A DNA stretch of 64,000 nt, from the NCBI GenBank assembly GCA_022376465.1, contig JACDTU010000024.1, forward strand, positions 62,001 to 126,000, in the 5' to 3' direction. The position numbers were made by a program, and so were the translations under genes. The notes beneath the pieces are model-generated. The model had not been told where the DNA came from, made no database searches, and worked only from the letters and a program-made list of their open reading frames with translations. Positions 11,501 to 23,000 of the stretch are shown here, in pieces. Each line of letters opens with the position of its first letter. Position 1 is the first letter of the stretch. The DNA comes from Cubamyces lactineus. Its lineage: Eukaryota; Basidiomycota; Agaricomycetes; Polyporales; Polyporaceae.

Positions 11501-13469
11501 GCTCTGCGACTCCGCGGCGGCTGGCGCTGGGGCGGAGGAGGGCACCGTCTGCGAGGTGGAGGGCCGCGAGCCATGCTCGTCTTCGGGATATCCGAGCTCG
11601 TCGGAGACATCGATGCGCGGGCCGGCCGCGACTTGATCTTCTGGGAGGAGAGTGTTTCGGGTTGCCGCCAACGAGTTCAGATGCTTGATCACTTGGTCCT
11701 GCCATTCGTTCGAGGGGCTGCAGAGCACGCGAGTGAGCATTGCGTCATTCTCCGGGCACCGCAGGGAGGGAAACATACTGTGTCGCGTGGACGGAGTTGC
11801 CGTCGCCGTCGCGCTGTTCGGGCGGGGGTCGTGTCCGACTCGTAGGCGCTTCCGCACCGCGACTGCGCCCTTTGTAACCGTATGGCGAGTTGTCCACACG
11901 GGTAATTATCTCCTTTGCCAAGGGGTCCTACAGAGGCAGCTTTGTGAGCAAAATAGACGGTTGCTGTGTGGTGAGGGACAAAACGTACTGCGGAAAGGTC
12001 TTCAAGCACCGACTTCGCGCGACTGTCTCGGCTGCTCAACAAGATACCTATCAGTGCTTCCGTCTGGTGTAACCGCGCTTCTATCGCGTCGATGTATCCT
12101 TTGGGCGGCCCACGCTTGCGAGAGGGACCCAGGAATGTACAAGCTGCGCAATTGAACGGTAAGTACTTGTCCGCAAAATTCAGCCAAAGCAAACAAGGAG
12201 CAAATCCCAAAATGAAAGAGGCACTACAGGAGCCGAATAGAAGAGAAGGAGGAAAAAGCGCAACTCGACTCCACTTGCGCAGGGAGATCAACATCATGTT
12301 GAACATTGACAGGTCGGCCTCGGAGGCGAGCGAGGTGTCGCCGCGGGTACAGTCGCCACATATTGAGCTCGTAGTCCGAGCGCGCACGCACGCTCGCATG
12401 AACGGAACGAACGAGCGGACGACAACAAACGGAGATAGCCACGAAATATCCCAGAGAAAAAGAGCGGAAGAATAACCAGAACACGGGAGAGGGACTCACG
12501 CGTTCCCAACATGACACAGTTGCGGCACGGGTCCTGCGGATTGCTCCGCTCGCACTTGCACTTGCTCTTCCTGCACTGGTCGCAGGCCTTGCTGCTCCGC
12601 CGCCGGATCTGCTTCTCCGCAGCCGCCTTCGCGGCGCTCAGCCCGGACGCGCTGCTGCCCCCGTACGGCGCGAGCCCCATCCCGCTCAGCGACGTCCCCG
12701 GCAGGTCGTTCAGCTCGTCCCCGCCCTCGTCGTCGTACTCGTCCGCGAGCGTCAGCGCGTGCGCGTGGTGGTCCGCCTGCCCGTTCACCGGCGACGGCAG
12801 CGGGTACCGGTCCACCGCGGCGGCTGCCGCGGCCGCCGCATACTGCTGGTGCGGGTGCGGGTGCGGGTGCGGGTGCTGCGACACTTGCTGCTGCTGCTGC
12901 TGCGCGTGGTGGTGCGGCTGGTGCTGCTGCGGGTGCGGCTGGTGGTGCGCGTAGGACGAGGACGCGGACTGGGAGGACGACGGCCAGCTTTGGTGCGACA
13001 TGAAGTTGAACGGGGTCGAGGGGCTCGTGGGGGACGCGCTCGAGCCGAACTCCGTGCCGAAGCGGAAGATGGGGAAGGACGAGGAGGAGGAGGCGGACTT
13101 TACGTGGTGCGCGGCGTGGTGGTGGTCGTAGCCCGTGAGCGACGACACGGGCGGGAGGTCGGACGAGTCCTCGACTTTGATGGGTATCTGCGAGTGGTGC
13201 AGGTGCGGGTGGTGCGCGTACGAGGGCTTCGGGTAGTGTGGTGCGGGCTGGGTGTGTTGCGAGCCGTGATGGTGCGCAGGCTGGGCGTGCGCCGGCTGGG
13301 ACGGGTGTGCTTGGTGAGACGGGGGTGGTGGCTGAGGCGGCTGTGGCGGTTGCGCCTGCTGCTGCTGCTGAGGGTGGTGTTGCTGAGGCTGCTGCTGCTG
13401 TTGGCTAGAGAACGCATAGCGTATTGGATAGGACGAGTGCGACCCGCCGTGCGAGGGCGAGTAGGTCAT
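8567..13469 (-). CDS. Zn2Cys6 transcription factor, fungal-specific TF domain
   Basis: A GAL4-type nuclear regulator. Start at 13469 (MTYSPSHGGSHSS). The first 280 residues are rich in Gln, His and Pro, with poly-Gln and HPHPHPH tracts. The binuclear zinc cluster follows (KACDQCRKSKCKCERSNPQDP, then CRNC and TPC), with spacing C-x2-C-x6-C-x8-C-x2-C-x6-C. It is split before its last cysteine by a 356-nt intron (12144-12499). Next come a basic linker SRKRGPPKGYIDAIEARLHQ, a Gln/Ser-rich spacer and the Fungal_trans (PF04082) region: LYFTYVHPALPIVHKRTL (about 11000) and LLLGYREVGIGAMAQAWLYVG with RRRIWYGCVVMDK (about 10420-10620). The C-terminal tail again has poly-Gln. The last intron (8596-8662) joins ...QYSMFG to NMPPSSQQ and the stop at 8567. 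The domain order resembles XlnR-like regulators, but I cannot name the orthologue. Target genes are unknown. Confidence 0.85.
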
Positions 13470-16153
13470 TGTGTGCGTCGGAGGGAGGTAGCGATGGGAG
13501 GTAGGATTAGGCGGAAGGAGGAGGTACGGTAGGACGGGAGGAGAAGAAAGTTGTAGCGGTCAGACTGAGATTTGAGCAGAGAGGACAAGATCGACGGACC
13601 GACTGTGTTTGGACACCTTTTCCGCCTCCCTTTCTCGGTGTGCGTGACAAGAGGCCCCGGAAGGAGAGCCAGTAAAAATTTACGATGCCCGGGGGAGGGG
13701 GGCACTGGGGCTCGGCGGCACGCACCGCCCACGTTCCGAATCCGAGTGCGAATGGGGGCAGAGAGAGAAACCCGGGAAACAGGGAAACAGAAACAGGGAA
13801 ACGGCCTGTCCTGTCACGCCTCGCGCTCCCCGACGCCGACGATTTGGTCACTGCTCTGCTCAGAGCCTCGCCGCGCTTGCCAATGCACTTGCTTTGCGAG
13901 CCTCGGGTCCGCCCAATCCCAGATCGCCGATCCGCTGTTCCGACCCGCCTCACGCGCCGTCACAGCTCCTGTTCCGTCGTGTCACACAATTCCTCAATTC
14001 AGAGTCGACGCAGCTGTAGTCACGGTCTCTCAGTCGCCCGGGCCAGCGTGCGTGCAGCAGGGGGGAGTGCGTGAGGGGAGGAGTCGAAGGGCCTTTGGGC
14101 GAGTTTTCTAGGTCTATCGAGCCACAGTCTGTAAGCCGCCTTCTGGCTTCACGAAGCCCCTTCATGTGCCTTCACGTGGTCTGCCCTCTTTGGCGTTTTC
14201 TTCTCACTCGCGCCCATCGCTCTCTCGCCCTCTCCATACCGCCGGCGCTGCGCACTCTTAATACGGAGCTGTCCACGTCTCCGCACGCAGTCCCGGGGCT
14301 CCCCATGAACGCATCACGCTCCATCCAAATTTGCATCCTCGACTCGGACGCGTCGTCTCTCCCAGTGGTTTTTTTTTCGCAGTCGGCGTCGGCGCTCCCT
14401 GTCGAGCTGCAGCGGGTAGTGGTTGCTGACATACGCGACGCATACATTGGGGAACGGGTGGCAAAGGGTCCTCCTCCGAATCCGCCACTCCAACGCGCGC
14501 TCCAGCCGCACGGTGCTGTTTCTCCCGCGACGAGGAGGTGTGACGCGCAGGGGGGCGCTCGTCGTTCCGTCGTGACGCCCTGGGACGTCGGGACGTTCGG
14601 AGGCAGCCGGAAGCGCGCCTAGCATTTTAGCACCGATCGCGCTCGGCTAGATCACGGATAGGCGCGCAACGCGCGATAAACGCGCCAACGTCGACGCCAG
14701 CCGCCAGCCGCGCAACACCCGTGTGCGGTGTGCACGCATGGCGCACTCTCCTTGAAACTGCGCGCGTCGCGCATCCGCGCACCGTGCAGGGCCCTGCGCA
14801 CCTGGCGAGCGCCGTCGCCGTCACTTCGAGAGTCGACTCTCCAGCCTGGCGTCGGACGAGCCGCCCCCGCCGCCCTGTAAATTGTATGGTGCATGCAGCA
14901 GCATGCGCATCTGAATCCCTCCGGGCCTCGGCCGACCGCCCCCCCCCCCCCCCCCCGCGGGCCCTCCTTCCCAACTTGTCGACCAGTCAGAGGGCGCGGA
15001 CGCGGTCACGCACTCGCTCAGTCAGCAGAAAGGGCGCTGCAGCGCTCCCCTACCCTCGACGTCGTGCACGATTCGTGCTGTCAACGCGCTGCTGTCATCG
15101 CGCGGCAACCACCCCAGTCGGTCGGTTTTTTTTTCCTGGTGGAGAAGTTCGCGCCCCAGTCTTTTGCGCATGCGCGGTGCCCTGGTCGAACTTCGATGCA
15201 GGCCCTTCTTTTTGGGAGGGAGAGAGCGGAACGATTCGGGAGGCGTGCATGGTTCGGAGGGCCATGACGCATCGCGTATGCACGATGCAGAAATGGAGTG
15301 ACCGACTCGCGATAGGTTGCAATCGATGGACTCGCTACGGGCTTCAGGGCGACCAGGGGCGGCCATAGCCATGCATACCGTGACGTACTCCAAAGGCACA
15401 CCAGTGACCATTCTCATCTCAAAGGGCGCATTCCATGATCCATCCCAACCGCTCCATTCAACAACAACACGGTACATCTCAGACATCCCGCATCCGCAGC
15501 GTCCATCCGTCGTCAGCCCATGCTCAAGCTGTGGCATGCGTCACACCAAGGCCAAACGAGACCTTGTGCTGTAGTTACTAGTTACAGGGTCACTCAGCAC
15601 CGTAGCACCGTAGCGTGCTGCGTTCCCCATTTGCCCGAGGCGGACCGATCGTTCTGCGAGGCTGGAAATAGTCGAGCGCAATATAGCCCAGGATGGACAT
15701 CCCGACGGTGCTCTCGGGCGGCGGGCTGGTCCTGCCGCATTCGTCCCTCGATCGGTCGGTCGACGGTCGTCTTCCAGGCGCCAGGTTCAGAACTTGAGAG
15801 CTTCAGATGGTGGGAGATCTGGGTCTTCCGAGTGCAGGCTCAGGCTGGTGTTCTTCACATCGGCGCGTCGATGGGCCATGGGCCATGGACTTTCGAATTC
15901 TATGTCACGACCCACGGTGCAGCGGGCAGCAGTCGCGTCGACGCCAAGGACACAAGGACTCGACGTCGCTCTCAGAGTCTCACTTCTAGAGTGCGAAACG
16001 TTCAGGTGGCAACAATCGATGAACTCGAGCTCGGTTCGAGCAAGTCGACGCGCGCACATCCGTCGTGTTGATAATCTCAATGTAGTCAGGTAAGTACGCA
16101 GCATTTACTTACATTCCCTTACCGTATTCCTGTATACCGATCGGAGGCTCCCT
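13470..16153. other. Long GC-rich upstream region, no gene recognised
   Basis: This is the 5' side of the transcription-factor gene. It is GC-rich, with pyrimidine-rich tracts near 14180-14330 and a run of 18 C at 14939-14956. No open frame here resembles a family or shows consistent splice structure. It may hold the promoter and a long 5' leader of the transcription factor, or non-coding RNA. Confidence 0.5.
14939..14956 (+). repeat. Homopolymer run of 18 C
   Basis: Eighteen consecutive C residues in non-coding DNA. Its length is likely to vary between individuals or to be a sequencing uncertainty. Confidence 0.85.
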
Positions 16154-16538
16154 CACCGTGGGCATATAAGCATGGTACACCTCGAACCATCATGAATTCA
16201 TGGTGATAACTGTTTGAATGAGCTCCGCATGTAGTCAGTGTGTTTCGGCGGTTGAATACATTCAGTATGGGGATAACGTTATCAATCCAGAATAATCCGC
16301 TTTAGGTCATGTCGAAAGTATATTGTTTGTTCCGGCCAGTGCGGGGGTCGAAATGACTGAGATACCATCGGGAATGAGACTACTGTGGCTTCAGCATGGT
16401 ACGGCGTGGACCATTTTGAACGTGTTCAAGGGGAAGACGGCTATACCACTCTGTTCCTTTGTTATATGGTCAACAGATAGTTCACTCCGGTCATTAAAGT
16501 ATGTCCCGATTCGGGACACGTTGAATACATTGTGAATG
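16154..16538 (+). repeat. Left arm of foldback element
   Basis: This 385-bp arm has its mirror copy at 16714-17098. It starts CACCGTGGGC, includes TATAA-like sequence near 16164, and ends with a 17-bp palindrome (16502-16518, TGTCCCGATTCGGGACA) close to the spacer. Confidence 0.9.
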
Positions 16539-16713
16539 GTCAACCAATGCAACTCCGACAACGATCGGCCAGAACAATGTAAAAACATGCGGAAAACATG
16601 CGTTGATTTGCATGGACTCAACATAGTCTCAAGATGGTCCGCCGCTGACAGTATGGTCTTTGTATGGTGACGTAGTGCACTTGAGCGAAGTACGGTAATC
16701 TTATTCGGAACCA

Positions 16714-17098
16714 CATTCACTATGTATTCAACGTGTCCCGAATCGGGACATACTTTAATGACCGGAGTGAACTATCTGTTGACCATATAACAAAGGAACA
16801 GAGTGGTATAGCCGTCTTCCCCTTGAACACGTTCAAAATGGTCCACGCCGTACCATGCTGAAGCCACAGTAGTCTCATTCCCGATGGTATCTCAGTCATT
16901 TCGACCCCCGCACTGGCCGGAACAAACAATATACTTTCGACATGACCTAAAGCGGATTATTCTGGATTGATAACGTTATCCCCATACTGAATGTATTCAA
17001 CCGCCGAAACACACTGACTACATGCGGAGCTCATTCAAACAGTTATCACCATGAATTCATGATGGTTCGAGGTGTACCATGCTTATATGCCCACGGTG
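16714..17098 (-). repeat. Right arm of foldback element
   Basis: Inverted copy of 16154-16538 with one mismatch and no length change. It carries the matching 17-bp palindrome at 16734-16750. Confidence 0.9.
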
Positions 17099-20000
17099 CC
17101 TGCGCGATGCGCACATCGATCGTCCGTCGGTCGCGATTCGCGAGTCGTCGCATCTACGCGCGTACAAAACGCACACACGCACGCGCGCACATGCTGCGCA
17201 ACCGCAGATCGCGGTGCACCCGCCGCACTGCTCCTCCCCTTTCTTTCCCTTTTACAGCCCAAGATTCACCTCCCCGCACCGCGCCCTGTCGCAAGCCGCA
17301 GCTCGCCGTCCGAGTCGGTCGCTCGGTCCGGGTCCGACATGGGCCGGAGGCCGAAAAGCGCGGACAGTGCGCATGCTGCAGTGGCTGCACGCTCGCGGGA
17401 CCGCGTTTGAGCTGTTTCGTGAGGAGGTCTGGAGGCCTGGAGGGCCCGCCGCCGTCACCGTCACCGTGGTCCGTCACCGTCGCCGTCCCCGCCTCCGTGT
17501 CGGCGGCTCGATCCTGCTCGATCGCGTTACAGGCAACATCCAGCTGTCGACCTGACACTTTGCCCGATCTCTTCTGGTCGGCGCTCTGGAGGCGGCCGCC
17601 GCACGCCCCGCGGCTCCTGTCGCTCTCGAGTTTCGGGTGGGTCTCGACGCCGGGCGGCCGAGCAGCGCCCACGGACACCGACTGGCCACCGGGCAGGGCC
17701 CCAGTACTTGGCGCCCTGGTTCGGAGCCGCTTGCGTCCGCATCCTCCCGCCCTGCTCTCGTCCTTCTCCGGCTCTCGATCGAAATCATCGAATAGTGTGG
17801 GTGGCTGCTAACCGCGTTTGGACACGAGCGAGCGTCGTGGGCGTGCTGTCAACGGTCCCTGCTGTGCCCTGGCTGGCCGCCAAGCGCATCTCTGAGCCTC
17901 TCCACTTGACACTTGTGCCTTCGAAGTTCGAATTCTTCGAGTTCAACGTCAACCGACGCGGCGCTGCTGCTGCGCGCTATAGTTTATATTACAATATTAC
18001 ACGCTCTATGCGGGCTAGTGCGGGAGACGAGCTCTAAGCGGCGTACGGGCACACATGGTCGCTCGGTCGCCAGACCTCGATTCGCCCATCGCGTTTCCAT
18101 CGCAGTGACACACCGACACGACCGCGCGCACTTCATGCGTTGTATGGACATCGCACTGCCGCACACGACCACTTCTCGCCTCGTCACGATGCGCCGCAGG
18201 TCGGGCGCGCCCTGATTCCTGGAGACTGAACAGTATGAACTCGACTTACATACAGTACGCGCGTCGTCACCGGTCGGCCACCATACTACCACCATTCGTG
18301 CACGGCGCAGGGTTGGACTCGGCGCTTCCTGGAATTTGAAGCTGGAATGATGCTTGGAATTCGAAGGTCAGGTCTCATGGTCGGCCGACCGACGCACTAG
18401 GCTCTACTTAGCAGTAGCCCCGCCACCATAGGCATAGGCGTGCGCGTACGCGTAAGTACGTGCATCTACTTACATACGCACATCGATGATCTGTGACTGG
18501 ACTGACAAACGCTATTCTTGGCGGCGCCCCTTCCCCCACCCCCTCTTCCCCGCTTGCGCGACGATGGCGACATCGACTCAGACCTGCAGGCTGCGCAGTT
18601 GCTGGCTGGGGCCCTGACCAGCCTACCTTGGGGGTTCGGACCGCTCCGTCGACGCGTCTGCATTCCAACGCCCTGTCGCGCCCTGGACCCACCCTGAGGG
18701 TGTCACGGCTCACCAAGACTCACACCGGTGTCTCAAAGTCCGAAGCTTCAAACAGACCCTTCAAGTTGCTCGCTGTTCGGGACGGACCCTAACGACACGT
18801 TCACGTCACTGCCGTTGAACGCACTAGTGCTCTAGTACTTCAGAAGCCTCAGGAAGCCTTGGATAGGGTCTTGACTCTTGGACGTGACTACGAATGTCGT
18901 ACATGACGGCACGGTCTGCCGACTTACGCCAGCGACGTTCGAACGTCGCGGGTCCATGTGCATGCAGCGCGCGGAGCTTGGGGGACGCTCGAGACGGCTC
19001 GCGGGTGACTGGCGACCGGCAAGGCGCACGGCGGCCGCCTTCGAAGCTCGGGCGCGCCTTGCTTCAGGATGGTACCTGCGCATCTGCGTAAGCGGTTACG
19101 CCTTACGGTTTGCGACTTGAAGCTTGAAGCCTCGAGCTGGCCGAAGTGCTCCGAGTCTCCGAGGATCACGTCGAAGGTGTGACTGGCTGACCCCACGCAC
19201 CGCTCTCCGAAGTGACAATTCGAACGATGAGCTATTCACGTCGTCTTCATAGCGCTGACAACATCGCTTTCTGCGCCACGAAGGTCTACATGTCGCGTGG
19301 GCACCTGCAGACTGAGAACCCCACTATGCCGTGCGGTGACCTGAATACAGTGACCAAAGCAGACTCGTGCCCTTGATCTCATCGCTTTTCAGGGCCCTAT
19401 GGTCCACATTCAGCACTTACATACTGCTGTGCACTCCCCTTGGCAAGGCGGTGAAGATTCCGAGTGCTATACGCATCAACGCGTCAACGCAGCAGCACCT
19501 CGCTCCAAGGGCGCCTGTCGACGTCCACCAGGGACCAGCACCATTCAATGGTATCCCCCTCCCCATTTGACGCGCTGGCGTCTTGGTATCTCGGCGAGCT
19601 GGAGGAACACGCTACGCTCGTGCTTCGGCGCGGCGCAGCGCTCGATCCTCCTCCTTGCACCGCACCCCGCAGCTGCAGCACACGGGGCGGGACAGAGAAG
19701 CGCGACTTGGCGCGACCCTTGTTGATGGGTATATGCCAGATGGGGCTTTGAGGAAAACTTTTTTCGTCTTCTTTCTTCCTTCGTATTGAATGGGGGCTGG
19801 CATAGTGCGGGGCGACGAAGATCTGGTGGGCTCTGGAGCATCTGCGCTGACTTACCGCCGCCGTCGAGGAGCCTTTCGAGCAATCTTCTGCTGCTGGACT
19901 TCTTGGGCGCCTCTTGTGGGTGCGCATGTGCTGAAGGCTGGAGCAGCGCTGGACGCTTGTTTTTCATGGACAGCCGAGACCTTGGTGGTTCGCTCGGAAG

Positions 20001-23000
20001 ACCATGGCGACGCCCATATGCTGCCCACACGACGAACAGACGACTTGTGCTCCCAAACGCGTACGTACTCGCCTCGTCGCTGTCGTCGTCGTAATCGTTC
20101 TGGTCGACACCTCCTTGTCCGAGACTCCGAGGCCCGCGGGGATCACTCCGCCCAGCCGTGACGGGGGCGGGTCACGCAGGAGTGACACTGCGGAATGGGG
20201 ACGAGGGGCGCGATCGATGCGACGGATGCGCTCGATCAGGAAGCAATGTATTGGCGCCACGAGCCTGTCAAGCTGGGGCCGACCGTCCGTGGCTGTCTTC
20301 TTTTTTGATCGATCGTGCGGCTGCTGCCAGTGCGAGCGAGGAGCGAGATCCCACGCGCGATCTTGCGGTGGCAGGGCGATCGGAATTCGGCGGGTGCGCG
20401 GTTGCAGTCCGGTCACGGTCATGGTCATCGTCTGTCGTGAGCACTGGGCAGTTGGTCTGACAGTGACTGTGGCGGACAAGACGCTCGGGAGCCGCTCAAC
20501 GCGTATACAACGAGGATTCGAAGATGCTGAAGAGTGCATTGAAGCACCTAACGCGGGAGCACCTCACAATTCAACGTCAAGAATACAGCTGTGTTCGTCG
20601 GCCAGCCACCGGCTTCGGGTACCTGCCATTGCCGCGGCGTGACGTAGCGCCAGACAGGATCTGCGCCTATTTGCGCTCTTTGTGGACTCGGAGTTCAGAG
20701 TGGCAGCGATGCCTTGCGCCAAGAGGCATACAAATCGTCTGCCAAACGACAGTTCGAGTCACTCCGATTTTTCAGGCTGACAGAGAGGCTCAGAGACTGA
20801 ATGGTCATCGACAGCAAATTTTTTCGTGGGTATTACAAAGCAAGACGAATGGCGGGTGGTGTATGAACTCTGGACTAGGGAAGTGGGAAACCACGCACAG
20901 AATGCGGTGCAGCTGCCGTACCGTGTATGGTGATGTGTCCGCTGCAAAGCACGGCACGAATGAGAGTGCGTCCGGTTCGTCTACGGGGCTGCCGGGGTGC
21001 GAGTCTGTCCGTGACACGACCTGCGCACTGTCCGAAATTAAATTTTGCGAGTGCTTCGGCCAAGTGTTCTTGAGAGGACGAGAGCGACTCGAGAGGCGCC
21101 GCGAAGGGCGGAGGTGTATCCAGAGCGCCGCGCGCAGCGGGGATATCAGGTTCTCTGTTCCAAGTGGTCGGACGACGGGCAAGTACAGGGCTTTGGCAAT
21201 AGGGTGCTGTATGCTGAGGAAAGGATAACTCTAAATGACACAGCAAAGCGGTGCACTCCCCGCTAGCTCCGAGCCGAGAAGATTCATTGCGGCTCGTCTT
21301 TGTGGCGAATGCCTATCGTATGGATGTGCTGCCGGACGAACGAACGGCCGGCGCAGCACTGAAGTAAGAAGCTGCGCGTACTTGGGCAGATGAAGCAAGC
21401 GCGTGAGGTCATTGAGTGAATATGACGCGGAAACGGAAGACGATGGGTATTGCACGGGAGGAGGACACCACCGACATACCAGACCGAGATGACCGCCCCC
21501 TCTGCTCCATTCACCATGCAAATTTGTGATGGGGATCACAAAGCATAACCAACGCATACGTGTCCGCCCTCGTCTTCCACTTCCCATCCGACGAAGGCTC
21601 AAGGCAGCACAGACTCCGGCCCTGCGGTCCCGGTATAATAAGAGAGGGAGGGAGCACTCACCGCATAAGCTCGCCTTCGTCTCATCTTCTCTCGGCATGC
21701 GGTCGCCCTCGACAGGGTTTCCGCCGTAGTTCCGCCATCCGACGAAGACTGACCGTTGGTCAGCATCGGCTCGCGTCTGACAAACGCGTACACGGTGCAA
21801 TCGCCGGGCAACCTTGACGAACACCCTGGGACGCCCGCCGATCGCCGTGTGCAGAGGTCCTGGCGCTGTGCGCCTTCGTAGTCGATGGCGCCGGGCCATA
21901 TTCTACATGGACGCAGATGCGGTTGCAGAAGGGGCTACGACGTGGTCTTGGAACACATACGCGAGCGCGCAGGTGGGTAGGTCTGTGGCAGCACGTCACG
22001 CTTCAGTGATCGAGTGCGAGGGATTGGAACCGCAGCACTCACTGAGGAGCAGACCCGCCCGTTTGCGGTACCCGTGATTGCAAACGATGGCGGCGGGAAG
22101 AGTCTGCCGCAGCGGAGATAAACCACGGTCAGGGTCGCTACAAGACACGTCGGTGCGTATGCCCTGCCAGGCTTGTCCAGGTTGCGGTGACGACTCACCT
22201 GACGTCGTGGATGTCCTGGCTGAGCGGGCTGGGCACGGGTATTGGACAGGGGAATGGAGACAAGATGAGTCTTCGTGTCACCGGGCCTGGGTGACCGTGC
22301 TGTGCGCCTCAGCGAAGAGATGGTGATAGCAGGAGGCTTGACATCTCAAGCGAAACAGGCACCACGCAGGGGATGATAGCGTCTAGACGGCGGGGCGCCA
22401 TGAACGCACTGCTGCAGGAAGAATGCTATCAGAACGGGTAGTCAGGCTCGAGCAGACGATGGGAAGATGTGGGTGCCGCGTGGATGCCCATTCGAACGGA
22501 TGTTAGTGCACCCGGAAAATTTTACAAAGAGAGAAGTTATGATTTGACGCGGAGGGATGGAGGAAGTAGGCGTGAAGAGGGCGTGTTGATGTCGAAGGGA
22601 GAGAAGCCAGTCGACAACATGGAGACAATGGAGGTGTGGACGGGGAGGAAGGTCGCTTACCGCAGATGATTGGGGTGTAACCGCACTGGATTTGGGAAAG
22701 TGGCATAGGGTGGGACCGGGGAGCGAGCTGTGGGGAATGGGGCCTTCGATGCAGCCTTTCCAGGCTAATGCTGTGAAGTTCATTAACAATGATTGCGCGT
22801 AAAAAAGAGCGTCTGCAAAAACGACGAGAAGCACATACATAACGCGAGCAGCACAAGTGATCAGCGTCTCCAGGACGCCGCAATTCGCGCCCCAAGCCGT
22901 GTGTGCGGGCGGATATGGAGAGGGGCGACCCTGCGGCAGGCAGCCATATGTCGTGTTCCCGCTTCTCCGACTGACATCGGAGGGAAGACGAGAAGAGAGC

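Larger units (their letters stand above)
16154..17098. mobile_element. Foldback non-autonomous DNA element, 945 bp
   Basis: Two inverted arms of 385 bp (16154-16538 and 16714-17098) flank a 175-bp unique spacer. Compared by eye, the arms are identical except for one base (16531 against 16721). The ends read CACCGTGGGC...GCCCACGGTG and are flanked on both sides by CCT (16151-16153 and 17099-17101), a probable 3-bp target duplication. CAC...GTG termini with a 3-bp duplication are typical of the CACTA/EnSpm superfamily; that assignment is inference. The element is AT-richer than its GC-rich surroundings. Each arm has an open frame of about 70 codons, but these mirror each other and look like chance. 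No transposase is present, so movement would need a protein encoded elsewhere. The near identity suggests recent insertion or arm homogenisation. Confidence 0.85.

Noticed and set aside
8424..13532. Long plus-strand open frames (8424-9353, 10185-11381, 10991-11845, 12759-13532)
   Set aside because: They are antisense shadows of the GC-rich, repeat-coding exons of the minus-strand transcription factor; their composition (Arg-, Leu- or Val-rich) is not that of a protein family.
14939..14956. 18-C run as a quadruplex or regulatory structure
   Set aside because: A homopolymer of this kind is common in GC-rich fungal DNA and may be inexact in length; nothing around it supports a function.
16323..16929. 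Two identical 69-70 codon proteins on opposite strands
   Set aside because: They are the same sequence read from the two mirror arms of the foldback element, not a duplicated gene; the only difference is a base that changes the stop position.
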